Shown here: piece by piece, positions 15,613-24,523 of the stretch
Layout of the letters: each line of letters opens with the position of its first letter
How positions within the stretch are numbered: the first letter of the stretch is position 1
Made by a program: the position numbers and the translations under genes
Assembly (NCBI RefSeq): GCF_005860765.1
Contig: NZ_VCEI01000011.1
Coordinates: 558,001-622,000, forward strand
DNA: 64,000 bases
Reading direction: 5' to 3'
Origin: Dyadobacter sediminis
Lineage (GTDB): Bacteria; Bacteroidota; Bacteroidia; Cytophagales; Spirosomataceae
The notes under the pieces: model-generated
Databases searched by the model: none
What the model was told of the DNA's origin: nothing
What the model saw: the letters and a program-made list of their open reading frames with translations, nothing else

Positions 15613-16539
15613 TCAGGAAAAGAATTCCAGCGAATGCTGCTTGTCCAAGTTAATTTGCTGAACAAGCTTGTCGAGGCTGTCAAATTTTTGCTCCGGACGC
15701 AGATAATGCAATAATTCCAGTTTCAGGTCTTCCCCGTAAATTTCCTGGTCGAAATCAAACAAATGAGCTTCAATCGTTCTGATGCTGCCGTCAACAGTAG
15801 GTCTTACGCCGATATTCAGCATGGCATTGTACCTTTTTCCCTGATGTGTTGCCCGAATAATGTAGACACCATTTTGCGGAACGAGTTTGTAGGATTCATG
15901 CAGAAACAGATTTGCCGTGGGAAATCCGATTGTCCGTCCAAGCTGTTTACCTTTTACAACCGTTCCGGAAAGTGTATAGGCTCTTCCCAGCAAGTCATTT
16001 GCTTCGCTGATATTGCCCGAGTGCAGCGAATTGCGGATGCGGGAAGAACTGATCGCCAGGTTCTCAATGTCTTCTCTTGAAATTTCTTCCACTTCAAAGC
16101 CGTATTGAAGACTGTTGTTTTTCAGAAATTCAAAACTGCCTTCCCGGTTCCTTCCAAAACGGTGATCGTAGCCAATAACCAGTTTTTTAGTCCCAATTTT
16201 TTCAACAAGTATCTGCTGGATAAATTCATCTGACGACAATTCAGAAAATGCACGGGTGAACGGCACGATGGCAAGATGCTGAATGCCCAGCTGGGAAAAC
16301 AATTCTATTTTTTCGTCTATCGTGGAAAGCAGGTGCAGTCCCTGGCTGTCTTCGGAAACAACCGTACGCGGGTGCGGCCAGAAAGTAAGTACAACCGATT
16401 CACCGCCAGACTGTTCACTGATTTCTTTCAGGCGGTTAAGTATTTTTTGATGTCCAAGATGAACACCGTCAAATGTGCCGCTTGTTACGACGCCATATTC
16501 CAGTTTATGAAAGGAATCGAGGCTGTGATAAATATTCAT
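15613..16539 (-). CDS. ribF: Bifunctional riboflavin kinase / FAD synthetase RibF
   Basis: RibF phosphorylates riboflavin to FMN and adenylates FMN to FAD in the cytoplasm. The 308-residue length is typical. The N-terminal nucleotidyltransferase domain shows SGTFDGVHLGHQKIL and the isoleucine/serine block ISSSRIRNSL; the C-terminal kinase domain (from about 180) has GRTIGFPTANL and the GVY/NIGVRPTV strand. The start overlaps the truB stop by 4 bp, so the two are translationally coupled, and a terminator follows at 15551-15583. Confidence 0.96.
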   Translation of the reverse strand: MNIYHSLDSFHKLEYGVVTSGTFDGVHLGHQKILNRLKEISEQSGGESVVLTFWPHPRTVVSEDSQGLHLLSTIDEKIELFSQLGIQHLAIVPFTRAFSELSSDEFIQQILVEKIGTKKLVIGYDHRFGRNREGSFEFLKNNSLQYGFEVEEISREDIENLAISSSRIRNSLHSGNISEANDLLGRAYTLSGTVVKGKQLGRTIGFPTANLFLHESYKLVPQNGVYIIRATHQGKRYNAMLNIGVRPTVDGSIRTIEAHLFDFDQEIYGEDLKLELLHYLRPEQKFDSLDKLVQQINLDKQHSLEFFS

Positions 16540-17237
16540 TCGTTGACTTCTAACTTCAGTTCCAATCTTTTCTGCTGAATGAAATCGGTCAGATTCCAGG
16601 CATTCTTCAATTCAAAAGCACCGATGCGCGTTCTGCAAAGCGCGCTCATATACGCACCGCTGCCCGCTGCCAGACCGAAATCGCGAACAATACTGCGAAT
16701 ATAAGTACCTTTGGAACAAATAATCCTGAAATCGATCTCCGGGAAGCGGGTGGCATCTGTCTCAAAAAGGGATATTTCCACATTTCTCTTCTTGATTTCC
16801 ACTTCTTCGCCACGTCTTGCTTTTTTATAAAGACGTTCGCCATCAACCCTCAGCGCAGAATAAATGGGCGGAATCTGTTCAATGCGGCCGATGAATTGCA
16901 AGCGGGCGTTTTCCAGGATTTCCGGTGTGATATGTGCCGTTGGAAATTCCGCATCAAATCCGGTTTCCAGATCAATGGAAGGTGTTGTTTTCCCTAAAAC
17001 CAACGTGCCGGTATACTCCTTTTCCTGGGCCTGAAATGTATCGATCTGTTTTGTTTTTTTGCCGGTGCATAAAATCAGCAAGCCGGTGGCCAGCGGATCA
17101 AGCGTTCCGGCATGGCCTATTTTCTTGAATTTACAGGCCCTTTTAAGCTTGTTGGCAACATCAAATGAAGTCCAGGTCAAAGGTTTGTCAATCAAAATGA
17201 CTTCCCCTTCGTCCGGTTGGTTGGTATCGTTGTTCAA
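16536..17237 (-). CDS. truB: tRNA pseudouridine(55) synthase TruB
   Basis: TruB makes pseudouridine 55 in the T-loop of tRNAs. The 233-residue protein has the catalytic block GHAGTLDPLATGLL with the conserved Asp, the early motif DKPLTWTSFDV, YSALRVDGERLY and the KGTYIRSIVRDFG motif. The C-terminal PUA domain is reduced, as is usual for Bacteroidota. It lies in the ftsX-DUF3098-uppP-truB-ribF series, 35 bp after uppP, with a 4-bp overlap to ribF. Confidence 0.96.
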   Translation of the reverse strand: MNNDTNQPDEGEVILIDKPLTWTSFDVANKLKRACKFKKIGHAGTLDPLATGLLILCTGKKTKQIDTFQAQEKEYTGTLVLGKTTPSIDLETGFDAEFPTAHITPEILENARLQFIGRIEQIPPIYSALRVDGERLYKKARRGEEVEIKKRNVEISLFETDATRFPEIDFRIICSKGTYIRSIVRDFGLAAGSGAYMSALCRTRIGAFELKNAWNLTDFIQQKRLELKLEVNE

Positions 17238-17272
17238 ATCTTAATAAACAAGTTAAAGGTTCCGCTGAAAAC

Positions 17273-18052
17273 TTATACAATATCCAGCTTGTAACCCGAT
17301 GCAAGCAATCCAAGCAGGATCAATCCAAGAATAATGCGGTAATATCCGAAAACCTTGAAACCGTATTTGGTCAGAAAGCTGATGAAAAACTTGATGGCAA
17401 GCATAGCCACCACAAACGCGACCAGATTTCCGATCAACAGCACCTTAATGTCCGAAGCTTGTATGGTATCGTACGTTTTAAGCAGTTTGTAACCGCCCGC
17501 CGCAGCCATGGTCGGAACGGCAAGAAAAAAGGAAAATTCAGCCGCCTGCTTGCGCGACAAGCCCTGAAGCATGCCGCCGATGATTGTGGAAGCAGAACGG
17601 GAAACGCCCGGAATCATGGCGATACATTGAAAAAAACCGATTTTCAATGCATCGAAGTAGGAGATTTCCCTATCGCGTGTATTCGGATTGGCTATCCGGT
17701 CGATAAAAACGAGAATAATCCCGCCGACAAGCAATGAAATGGCTACAACGACTACATTTTCGAGCATGGCATCAATGAAATCATTCAGTAAAAAACCGAT
17801 GACCGCTGCAGGAAGAAAAGCAACGAAAAGCTTGAAATAAAAATCGGTGGATTGAAAAAACCGTTTCCAGTATAGAACCAGAACGGATAAAATGGCACCG
17901 AACTGAATGTTGACGGTGAACATTTTGGTAAATTCCAGATGACTGATCCCCATAAAGGAGGAAGCGATAATCATGTGGCCGGTAGAAGAAACGGGCAAAA
18001 ATTCGGTAATTCCTTCAACAATAGCTAAAATAATGGCCTGCCAGATACTCAT
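17273..18052 (-). CDS. uppP: Undecaprenyl-diphosphate phosphatase UppP (BacA)
   Basis: UppP removes a phosphate from undecaprenyl pyrophosphate to recycle the lipid carrier for peptidoglycan and surface glycans. This 259-residue integral membrane protein has both signature motifs: [14 protein letters not shown] near residue 13 and [13 protein letters not shown] near 145, with about seven to eight hydrophobic segments. The start overlaps the DUF3098 stop by 4 bp (ATGA type) and truB follows after 35 bp. Confidence 0.96.
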   Translation of the reverse strand: MSIWQAIILAIVEGITEFLPVSSTGHMIIASSFMGISHLEFTKMFTVNIQFGAILSVLVLYWKRFFQSTDFYFKLFVAFLPAAVIGFLLNDFIDAMLENVVVVAISLLVGGIILVFIDRIANPNTRDREISYFDALKIGFFQCIAMIPGVSRSASTIIGGMLQGLSRKQAAEFSFFLAVPTMAAAGGYKLLKTYDTIQASDIKVLLIGNLVAFVVAMLAIKFFISFLTKYGFKVFGYYRIILGLILLGLLASGYKLDIV

Positions 18053-18264
18053 GAATGGGTGGGTTTACGTAAAATCGCCCAGAACTCAATGACGAAGCCG
18101 ACAACGGTAATCAACGGGCCCAGCGTAAGTCCCAGAAAACCAAAGCCGAATTCTTCACCGTCAAACGTCATGATCAGAAAACCGCTTAATATGACAGCAA
18201 TCCCGATCAGCATCATGGTGTAATTGGACGATGAAAATGGAAGTTCGTTTTTGTTGTTATTCAT
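18049..18264 (-). CDS. DUF3098 small membrane protein
   Basis: The 71-residue protein has two hydrophobic segments (about 15-35 and 42-65) split by a [11 protein letters not shown] loop. This fits the Bacteroidota-specific DUF3098 family, which is regularly found between ftsX and uppP. The function is unknown; the constant position between a division gene and a lipid-carrier gene suggests a role in envelope growth. It overlaps uppP by 4 bp and lies 52 bp after ftsX. Confidence 0.88.
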   Translation of the reverse strand: MNNNKNELPFSSSNYTMMLIGIAVILSGFLIMTFDGEEFGFGFLGLTLGPLITVVGFVIEFWAILRKPTHS

Positions 18265-18316
18265 TTTTAAGGCTGTTTATGCAGTAATGAACTATTTATA
18301 TTCTAACGACTGAAAA

Positions 18317-19195
18317 TTAATACAGATCGTCCAGCGCCATTCTCAAATAACGCGAAAGCGACTGATACGTACTGGAAACGCCGATCAATACGCCGAGAAT
18401 CAGCACAATGGCGACAAGAATGACAAGCCTGTTATATTCCTGAAGCATGGCCAAACCTTCCACATTCCGGACAGCAACCTGTTGCAGTACAATCAGTAAA
18501 ACACCCGCAAGTATTCCACCGATCAATCCCTGAATGGCGCCACGCATGACAAACGGCTTCTGGATAAATCCATTGGTAGCGCCAACAAGCTGCATGCTCC
18601 GGATCAGAAAACGCTGTGAATAAATGGCCAGTTTGATCGTATTATTGATTAACAACACAATGATAATCAGCATGATCAGGGCAAAACTTGCCAGGACAAT
18701 ATAGATCTTTGTCACATTTCGGTTGATGTTGTCCGCCAGATTTTCCTGATAAACAACTTCATAAACACCTTTTATTTTTTCAAGATCTTTTTTAATCAGC
18801 TGCAATTTGGCTTCTTCAAAATAGTCTTCCTGAATTCTTACACGATAGCTGTCCCGTAACGGATTTTCTCCCAAGAACGCCACAAAGTCTTCCTTGGTAC
18901 CCTGAATAAATTCCTTGGCAGCTTCTTCCTTGGAAACAAAAGTAATCGGTTGTACTTCGGCAGAAACAAGAACGTAAGGTTTGGCCTGGATTAAGCTCAG
19001 TATGGAATCCTGGCCGGCCTTGTTTACTTCTTTGTCAACAAAAATACGTACTTCAATATTTTCACGGATAATGGAAACCAGTTTCTTGGATTGTATTACC
19101 AGAAGCCCGCAAAAACCGATCAGGAACAATGCAGCCGTCAGGCTAATAACAATCATGGTGTTGGGATAACTTCCGATCTTCTTTTTTTTCGGCAT
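18317..19195 (-). CDS. ftsX: Cell division protein FtsX
   Basis: FtsX with FtsE forms an ABC-type complex that activates peptidoglycan hydrolases at the septum. The 292-residue protein has an N-terminal membrane helix (about 12-35), an extracellular domain (about 40-170) and three C-terminal helices with the MacB/FtsX-type permease fold, including the LRSMQLVGATNGFIQKPF-like segment near 200. No ftsE is adjacent, which is common in Bacteroidota. It heads the ftsX-DUF3098-uppP-truB-ribF series. Confidence 0.93.
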   Translation of the reverse strand: MPKKKKIGSYPNTMIVISLTAALFLIGFCGLLVIQSKKLVSIIRENIEVRIFVDKEVNKAGQDSILSLIQAKPYVLVSAEVQPITFVSKEEAAKEFIQGTKEDFVAFLGENPLRDSYRVRIQEDYFEEAKLQLIKKDLEKIKGVYEVVYQENLADNINRNVTKIYIVLASFALIMLIIIVLLINNTIKLAIYSQRFLIRSMQLVGATNGFIQKPFVMRGAIQGLIGGILAGVLLIVLQQVAVRNVEGLAMLQEYNRLVILVAIVLILGVLIGVSSTYQSLSRYLRMALDDLY

Positions 19196-19324
19196 AGCAG
19201 CGTAAAATTTCGCTTATCGTTAGAAAGGTTAAAACGATTAACGGCAAAAATAAGGATTTAAATCTTAAATGAGCGAACCGGAGCAATCCTTAACTATTTT
19301 TAACTCTGTGGAAAACGGTGCGCC

Positions 19325-19921
19325 TTAGTTTCTGCGGCCCATTTCATCCCGGATTTTAGCAGCTCTTTCATAATCTTCCTTCGACAAAGCATCTTCCAGC
19401 ATACGCTGAAGTTCGTCATAGGCAAGGTCGCGAAGCTGGTTTTTTCCGGCTCCTGCGGTTTTAAGTGTTTCTCTTACTGCTTCTTCGTCTTCATCCTCAT
19501 CTTCGGACAAGGAACTGGAAACAATTCCGGCTTCAGACAAAATAGCTTCGTAAGTATAAATTGGTATGTCAAAACGCAGACCGATTGCAATGGCATCCGA
19601 AGGCCGTGCGTCAATTTCAATTTCCCGAAGTGTATCGGTGCAAACTATTTTTGCGTAAAAAATACCTTCTTTAAGATCTGAAATGACAATTTCCTTTAGA
19701 GTATAATTCATTCCATCCGCAAATGACTTAAACAGATCATGCGTCATCGGACGATTGGGAATAATGTTTTCAATCTGTACAGCGATAGCCTGGGCTTCAA
19801 ATACACCAATAATAATAGGCAAACGGCGGTTGCCTAATTCTTCTCCAAGAACCAGGGCGAAGGAACCCGCCTGTGACTGGCTTGGGGAAAGCCCCAGAAT
19901 TTCTAACTTGATTTTTTTCAC
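19325..19921 (-). CDS. Bifunctional nuclease family (DUF151) protein with UVR motif
   Basis: The 198-residue protein contains a BFN/DUF151 domain (about 1-130; the blocks GVFEAQAIAVQIE and DARPSDAIAIGLR) followed by an acidic linker (SEDEDEDEE) and a C-terminal UvrB/UvrC-type helical hairpin (LSKEDYERAAKIRDEMGRRN). This two-part form is widespread in Bacteroidota. Plant homologues were described as nucleases; the bacterial role is uncertain. The acidic linker and UVR hairpin suggest protein-protein contact. It lies 129 bp upstream of ftsX in the same direction. Confidence 0.9.
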   Translation of the reverse strand: MKKIKLEILGLSPSQSQAGSFALVLGEELGNRRLPIIIGVFEAQAIAVQIENIIPNRPMTHDLFKSFADGMNYTLKEIVISDLKEGIFYAKIVCTDTLREIEIDARPSDAIAIGLRFDIPIYTYEAILSEAGIVSSSLSEDEDEDEEAVRETLKTAGAGKNQLRDLAYDELQRMLEDALSKEDYERAAKIRDEMGRRN

Positions 19922-20269
19922 GTTAAACTAAATGCAGTAGAATTGTTTTAATTGCAATGGACTGTGCTTGCGATCTGTAATGTCTTCTTCTATTGACAGG
20001 TGACTTTCACAATTCTGATTCTGCAATTGATAGTCAATGCATTAACATCTGAGCGGTTGAAAGTGTTCCTGTCATTTCATATCCCGGATACGAATGAAGG
20101 TGCAAAAATAATTAACCCATGCTGCATAAAAAAATGCAGTATGGGCTAAAAACGGGTTTTGCAATATTTAATTTTAACAATCCGTGTTAAATCACTGAGT
20201 AAGAAGGTACTTCTGTCATGTTAAGAAACAATTGGCCGCTTGTTTTATTAAAATAAAGCCGTTTTGTCT
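19922..20269. other. Intergenic region between etfA and the DUF151 gene
   Basis: This 348-bp stretch has no supported ORF. It holds a hairpin that can act as the etfBA terminator (20116-20145) and, closer to 19921, the leader and presumably the promoter of the DUF151 gene. No clear promoter consensus was found. Confidence 0.5.
20116..20145 (-). terminator. Hairpin terminator downstream of etfA
   Basis: A 12-bp stem (20116-20127 with 20134-20145, one G-T type mismatch) with a six-A/T loop is followed on the minus strand by TTAATTATTTTTG. It lies about 125 bp after the etfA stop codon. Confidence 0.55.
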
Positions 20270-21244
20270 TCACTTCAACTTTTTTGCCGCTTCGGTTAGT
20301 CTGGGCAGAATTTCGAAGATATCGCCGACGATGCCGTAATCCGCAGCTTTGAAAAAGGGTGCTTCCGGATCTTTATTGATGACGACGATGCATTTAGAGC
20401 CGTTCACGCCGGCAAGATGCTGGATCGCGCCGGAAATTCCGCAGGCAATGTACAGGTTTGGTGCAACCTTGATCCCGGTCTGGCCAATGTGTTCATGATG
20501 CGGACGCCAGTCGAGGTCGGATACCGGTTTGGAACAGCCGGTTGCTGCGCCGAGTGCATGGGCAAAATCCACAAGTGGCTGCCAGTTTTCAGGACCTTTC
20601 ATGCCGCGTCCGCCGGAAACAATGATATCGGCTTCGGTCAGTGAAAGTTCGGTATTCGTTTTTTCAACCTGAATGACAGTCGCCTTGAAGTCCTCTCCGC
20701 GGAATGCCGGTGAGAATGGCACAATTTCAGCATTCCCGGTTGCAACTGCATTTTCATCCACTTCGATGACATTCTTTTTTACAACCAGAATTTTTATTTC
20801 CGAATGGATCTGAGTTGTTGCAAATGCCTTACCGGAAAATACGCTGCGTGTTACGGTGAAAACGCCGTCGGTTTCCGGAAGCTGCGTAACGCCGGAAACA
20901 ACCGCCGCTTTCAGTCGTGCCGCAGCGCGTGCCGCCATGGCATCACCCAGGCCGGATTTGGGAAGAATGACTACTTTGCTTTCTTCCTGCTGAACAGCCT
21001 GCACCAGAATGTCGGCATATGCCATGCTGTTTTCGTGTTCCAGCCTTTGATCGGTTGCATGAAGCACTTTTGCAGCTCCGTATCTGCCCGCTTTTTCCAG
21101 TTCGGATGCATCGGCATTTCCGATGGCTAGAACAATTGCTTTTCCACCGTTCTTTTCCGCAACTTTGGCGCCGTATGCTATGGTTTCCAGCGAAGTTTTT
21201 TTGATTGAACCGTTTTCCAGTTCTATATATATCAGGACTGACAT
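20270..21244 (-). CDS. etfA: Electron transfer flavoprotein alpha subunit
   Basis: EtfA with EtfB carries electrons from acyl-CoA and other dehydrogenases to the quinone pool. The 324-residue protein has the N-terminal Rossmann-like half and the C-terminal FAD domain with [23 protein letters not shown], the [16 protein letters not shown] block and [19 protein letters not shown], all diagnostic. The gene follows etfB by 33 bp in the same direction, forming the etfBA operon. Confidence 0.96.
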   Translation of the reverse strand: MSVLIYIELENGSIKKTSLETIAYGAKVAEKNGGKAIVLAIGNADASELEKAGRYGAAKVLHATDQRLEHENSMAYADILVQAVQQEESKVVILPKSGLGDAMAARAAARLKAAVVSGVTQLPETDGVFTVTRSVFSGKAFATTQIHSEIKILVVKKNVIEVDENAVATGNAEIVPFSPAFRGEDFKATVIQVEKTNTELSLTEADIIVSGGRGMKGPENWQPLVDFAHALGAATGCSKPVSDLDWRPHHEHIGQTGIKVAPNLYIACGISGAIQHLAGVNGSKCIVVINKDPEAPFFKAADYGIVGDIFEILPRLTEAAKKLK

Positions 21245-21277
21245 GTTCTTTTATTTTAATGGTAAAAAAATCAGTGA

Positions 21278-22015
21278 TTAAAGAACCTTTGCCTCAGTTT
21301 TCAAAAGTCTTATCAGCGTTTCTGCTTCACTGGCCGGAATCATTCTGCAGGCACCTTTAGGCGCCGGCAAGGTATATTTTTCAGGCGTTGTCAGGATTTC
21401 GGATGCAACGGGTTCCACCACGTTCAGCGGTTTGGTCCTTGCGGTCATGATGCCGCGCATGTTCGGGATTTTCCATTCGGCGATCGGTTCCTGGCAGCCC
21501 AGGACCAGCGGCAGTGACACTTTTAGGATTTCATTTCCGCCATCTATTTCTCGGGTGATCGTTGCCTGGTTTCCATCCAGATCCAGCTTCATGACCGGCG
21601 AGTAGGAGGGAATTCCGAGCATTTCACCAACAAGTCCGTGAACAACTCCGCTGTTGTAGTCAATTGATTCGCGGCCCATCAGGATCAAATCGTAACTATT
21701 TTGCTTGGCAACCTGTGCAATCTGGAGTGCTGCATAATAGGAATCCAGTGGTTCCGCATTCACCCGGATAGCATCATCAGCACCGATGGCAAGCGCTTTC
21801 CGGATCTGTGGGTCTGCTTCGGCGCCACCGACATGCAGCACAGTCAGTGTTCCTCCGGACTGTTCCTTGATTTCCACGCCTCGTGCGAGTGCATAATCAT
21901 CATACGGCCCGATGATGTACTGTATGCCGTTTTTATTTAGCTTGGTGTCGTTGTCTGTAAAGGCTATTTTAGCGGTTGTATCCGGTACATTGGTTATACA
22001 AACGAGTATTTTCAT
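21278..22015 (-). CDS. etfB: Electron transfer flavoprotein beta subunit
   Basis: EtfB forms the heterodimer with EtfA and holds the AMP. The true start is placed at the ATG at 22015 because the family begins MKILVCITNVPDTTAKI; the 28 extra residues of the longer reading frame are unlike the family. The resulting 245 residues are typical. Blocks such as GPYDDYALARGVEIKE, LMGRESIDYNSG and the REIDGGNEI strand are present. It is divergent from the TPR-like gene at 22109, so the promoter lies in the 93 bp between. Confidence 0.95.
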   Translation of the reverse strand: MKILVCITNVPDTTAKIAFTDNDTKLNKNGIQYIIGPYDDYALARGVEIKEQSGGTLTVLHVGGAEADPQIRKALAIGADDAIRVNAEPLDSYYAALQIAQVAKQNSYDLILMGRESIDYNSGVVHGLVGEMLGIPSYSPVMKLDLDGNQATITREIDGGNEILKVSLPLVLGCQEPIAEWKIPNMRGIMTARTKPLNVVEPVASEILTTPEKYTLPAPKGACRMIPASEAETLIRLLKTEAKVL

Positions 22016-22108
22016 GGTGATGCAGTTATGAATTGTAATACTTCTGAGAATAACTTTGTCCATGCAATTTACGGAAAAACTTAAATAGTATGCAAGCATA
22101 ATAATACC

Positions 22109-22435
22109 ATGACAAATTCTCTGCTCGAAAATTTACTGGCTTTTTACAGGGAAGATCCCGATGATCCGTTCAACATGTATGCACTTGCCATGGAATATGC
22201 CAAGAGCGATCCGGCCAAAGCCGGTCAGTTTTACAACATGTTGCTGACGGAGCACAGCGCGTATTTGCCGACTTATTATCATGCAGCAGCTTTTTTTGCA
22301 TTGCGCGATAAAGTGGAACAGGCTGATGAAATTTACCGGAAAGGCATTGAACTGGCTCTTTTACAAAAGAATAATAAAACACATCAGGAATTGGTGAGGG
22401 CCTACCGGAATTTTCTGGATGAAATGGATGATTAA
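22109..22435 (+). CDS. Small TPR-like helical protein
   Basis: The 108-residue protein is helical, with repeats resembling tetratricopeptide units: NMYALAMEYAKSDPAKAGQFYNMLL, TYYHAAAFFALRDKVEQADEIYRKGIEL style segments at about 20-50 and 55-90. The second fits the TPR consensus of small and large residues. No signal peptide is seen, so it is cytoplasmic. It is divergent from etfB. It is conserved in type in Bacteroidota but I know no function; TPR folds usually mediate protein contacts. Confidence 0.75.
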   Translation: MTNSLLENLLAFYREDPDDPFNMYALAMEYAKSDPAKAGQFYNMLLTEHSAYLPTYYHAAAFFALRDKVEQADEIYRKGIELALLQKNNKTHQELVRAYRNFLDEMDD

Positions 22436-22604
22436 GTCATTTCATTTGTATTTGGTCATTGTTGCTAAAAACCGTACCTTTAAAAATTAGTAAGAATTAC
22501 TGCATTTCAACCGGGTTCGGTTAACACTTTTCCTCAGCACAGGTTAGTTATAAGTATATTGTGGAGTTCCCCATTATGGAGGGCAAAATTATTCGTTAAA
22601 ATTT

Positions 22605-22961
22605 ATGGAAAAGGAATTATATATTCCACTTGTTGTAAAGTGGGCCCAGGCTCATGGATTCAAAGACATTCAGGCAAATATGGAAGGGTATGAAATCCCG
22701 AAATCATATGAAAGAGCTGCGGACAATATCAAGTTCACACCCGATGTTACGGGCGTGAACATGTTTAATCGTCATTATCTTGAAGTTTCGGTTAAAACAG
22801 ATCAGCTCCGCGGCAGCATCAGCAAATGGAAACTGCTGAGCGAACTGGCCGGAATGAAAGGCGCAAAACTATACCTGATGGCGCCAAGAGGGCACGTAAG
22901 GTTCACACGCGAGCTGATCGACCAGTATAACATTCCTGCGGAGGTAGTTAAAATTGACTGA
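22605..22961 (+). CDS. Conserved hypothetical protein, possible restriction-endonuclease-like fold
   Basis: The 118-residue cytoplasmic protein is not assigned to a known family by me. A central pattern, PDVTG near residue 46, a strand HYLEVSVKT about 15 residues later and a following helix and strand (SKWKLLSELAG, AKLYLMAPRG), resembles the PD...(D/E)xK core of restriction-endonuclease-like proteins, though the acid-x-lysine spacing (E-V-S-V-K) is off by one or two. It may be an inactive relative. It stands alone, followed by a perfect hairpin terminator at 22991. Confidence 0.7.
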   Translation: MEKELYIPLVVKWAQAHGFKDIQANMEGYEIPKSYERAADNIKFTPDVTGVNMFNRHYLEVSVKTDQLRGSISKWKLLSELAGMKGAKLYLMAPRGHVRFTRELIDQYNIPAEVVKID

Positions 22962-22990
22962 AAACCGGAAGTTAGCCTGGATATAGGTTT

Positions 22991-23025
22991 CGGGTGTTGT
23001 TAGGAAACGTTCCTAACAACACCCG
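22991..23025. terminator. Perfect 16-bp hairpin, likely bidirectional terminator
   Basis: The arms at 22991-23006 and 23010-23025 are perfectly complementary over 16 bp with a 3-base loop. It lies between the 3' ends of the convergent 22605 gene and the oxidoreductase at 23050. No long T-run follows, so efficiency is uncertain. Confidence 0.7.
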
Positions 23026-23049
23026 ATTTCAAATTGTATATTCCGTTTT

Positions 23050-24354
23050 TCAGGCTTTCGGATACTTCCATTCACCTCTGTATTCTCTGCTCAGTAATTT
23101 GTTGGCTTCTTCATCGCCGGTGATCAGTTCCTTTTCTCCGTCCCAAACAATACTTCTTCCCAGTTTGTAAGACAACATTCCCAAAAGTGCCACATTGGTC
23201 GACCGCTGACCGGTTTCTATATCGCATACCGGTGGTGTGTTCGTTTTGATGGAAGTAAGAAAATTGGCCCAGAGCTGCTGTATGTTCTGGTCGTCCGGCT
23301 TGTTCAGCTGCGCATCCTGATGAATGACCGGTTTGTTCGGATTGGCAGGGTAAAATGTCCAGCCGTCCAGCCAGCCCATGTGGAAAGTTCCTTCCGTACC
23401 GTAAAAATAAACGCCGACTGCTTGTTGCGGATGCGTTTTTTCGGCATGATTGGCTGCAAAGTTCCGGTGTTCCCATTCCAGTGTAAAGCCGTCAAAATCA
23501 TAAACTGCCACCTGATGATCCGGTGCATCCGTATTGTCCTGACGAATGGCTCTTCCGCCAGTCGAATACACTTTCTTTGGATATTTCTGCTCCGACCACC
23601 AAAGTACCTGATCCAGCCAGTGAATTCCCCAGTCGCCCAAAGTGCCGTTGGCAAAGTTGAGGTAATTCCGGAACCCTTTCGGATGAATGGTTTTGTTGTA
23701 GGGAATCAGGCTGGCGGGGCCGCAGTAAAAATCCCAGTCCAGTCCTTTCGGCGGTTCCTCTTCGGCTACTTTTTGTCCGGGGCCGCCGCCATAATGTACA
23801 AATGCTCTTGCCATACCGATTTTTCCGGCTTTTCCTGATTTCAGAAATTCCATTCCGGAGACATTATGCGGAGAAACACGCCGGTGCGTGCCCACCTGAA
23901 CAATTTTACCCTGTTTACGCGTGGCATTCACCATGGCGCGTCCCTCATTGATCGTGTGAGAAACCGGCTTTTCCACATAAACGTGAGCGCCCGATTCCAC
24001 AGCCGCAATGCAGCACAGCGCGTGCCAGTGATCCGGCGTAGCCACAATTACAATTTCGGGCTTCTCTTTCAAAAGCAGTTCCCTGAAATCACGGTACAGT
24101 TTCGGTTTGTCCGAAGTAAGTTTCCCGACTTCATTCTGACAGATTTTGAGCTGGTTTTCATCTACATCGCAAAGTGCGACCACTTTGCTTTCACCGGCCT
24201 GTATGGCACAGCGCAGAATATTTGTTCCCCACCAGCCTGCTCCGATCAATGCGGTCCGGTATGGCGCTGCGCGTTTTAACGCCGTAAAAAGCGGAAGTGC
24301 AGAAAATGCAGCACCTGCCAGTGAAGATTTTTCAATAAAGGTTCGACGATCCAT
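23050..24354 (-). CDS. Exported Gfo/Idh/MocA family oxidoreductase
   Basis: The 434-residue protein begins with a twin-arginine type signal (DRRTFIEKS and a hydrophobic stretch with ALPLF), then an NAD(P)-binding Rossmann motif GAGWWGTN near residue 37, the EKPVSHT motif (Lys in the catalytic region) near 130, and the C-terminal Gfo/Idh/MocA domain with GDWGIHWLDQVLWW. Members oxidise or isomerise sugars and related polyols using tightly bound NAD. Export suggests action on extracellular or periplasmic sugars. It is monocistronic in appearance; the esterase at 24524 lies 169 bp upstream in the same direction. Confidence 0.9.
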   Translation of the reverse strand: MDRRTFIEKSSLAGAAFSALPLFTALKRAAPYRTALIGAGWWGTNILRCAIQAGESKVVALCDVDENQLKICQNEVGKLTSDKPKLYRDFRELLLKEKPEIVIVATPDHWHALCCIAAVESGAHVYVEKPVSHTINEGRAMVNATRKQGKIVQVGTHRRVSPHNVSGMEFLKSGKAGKIGMARAFVHYGGGPGQKVAEEEPPKGLDWDFYCGPASLIPYNKTIHPKGFRNYLNFANGTLGDWGIHWLDQVLWWSEQKYPKKVYSTGGRAIRQDNTDAPDHQVAVYDFDGFTLEWEHRNFAANHAEKTHPQQAVGVYFYGTEGTFHMGWLDGWTFYPANPNKPVIHQDAQLNKPDDQNIQQLWANFLTSIKTNTPPVCDIETGQRSTNVALLGMLSYKLGRSIVWDGEKELITGDEEANKLLSREYRGEWKYPKA

Positions 24355-24400
24355 ATATGGCTGTTACTGAATGAATTTTTTAATTTTAGTCATGATCCAG

Positions 24401-24442
24401 AGGTGGCTTTTGGCGGTTGGCAGTCGGCTTTTAGCTGTTAGA
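24401..24442. repeat. Degenerate 7-bp-period tandem repeat
   Basis: Between two minus-strand genes the DNA reads as six heptamers in register: AGGTGGC, TTTTGGC, GGTTGGC, AGTCGGC, TTTTAGC, TGTTAGA. The same type of array occurs at 5896-5935 and 56650-56725. Confidence 0.7.
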
Positions 24443-24523
24443 AATGAATTGTAAGCATACAATGTCAAACCAATCCCTACCAATCAATCCCCTTCTCCCT
24501 TCCACCTTTTTCCCTTTTTCCTT

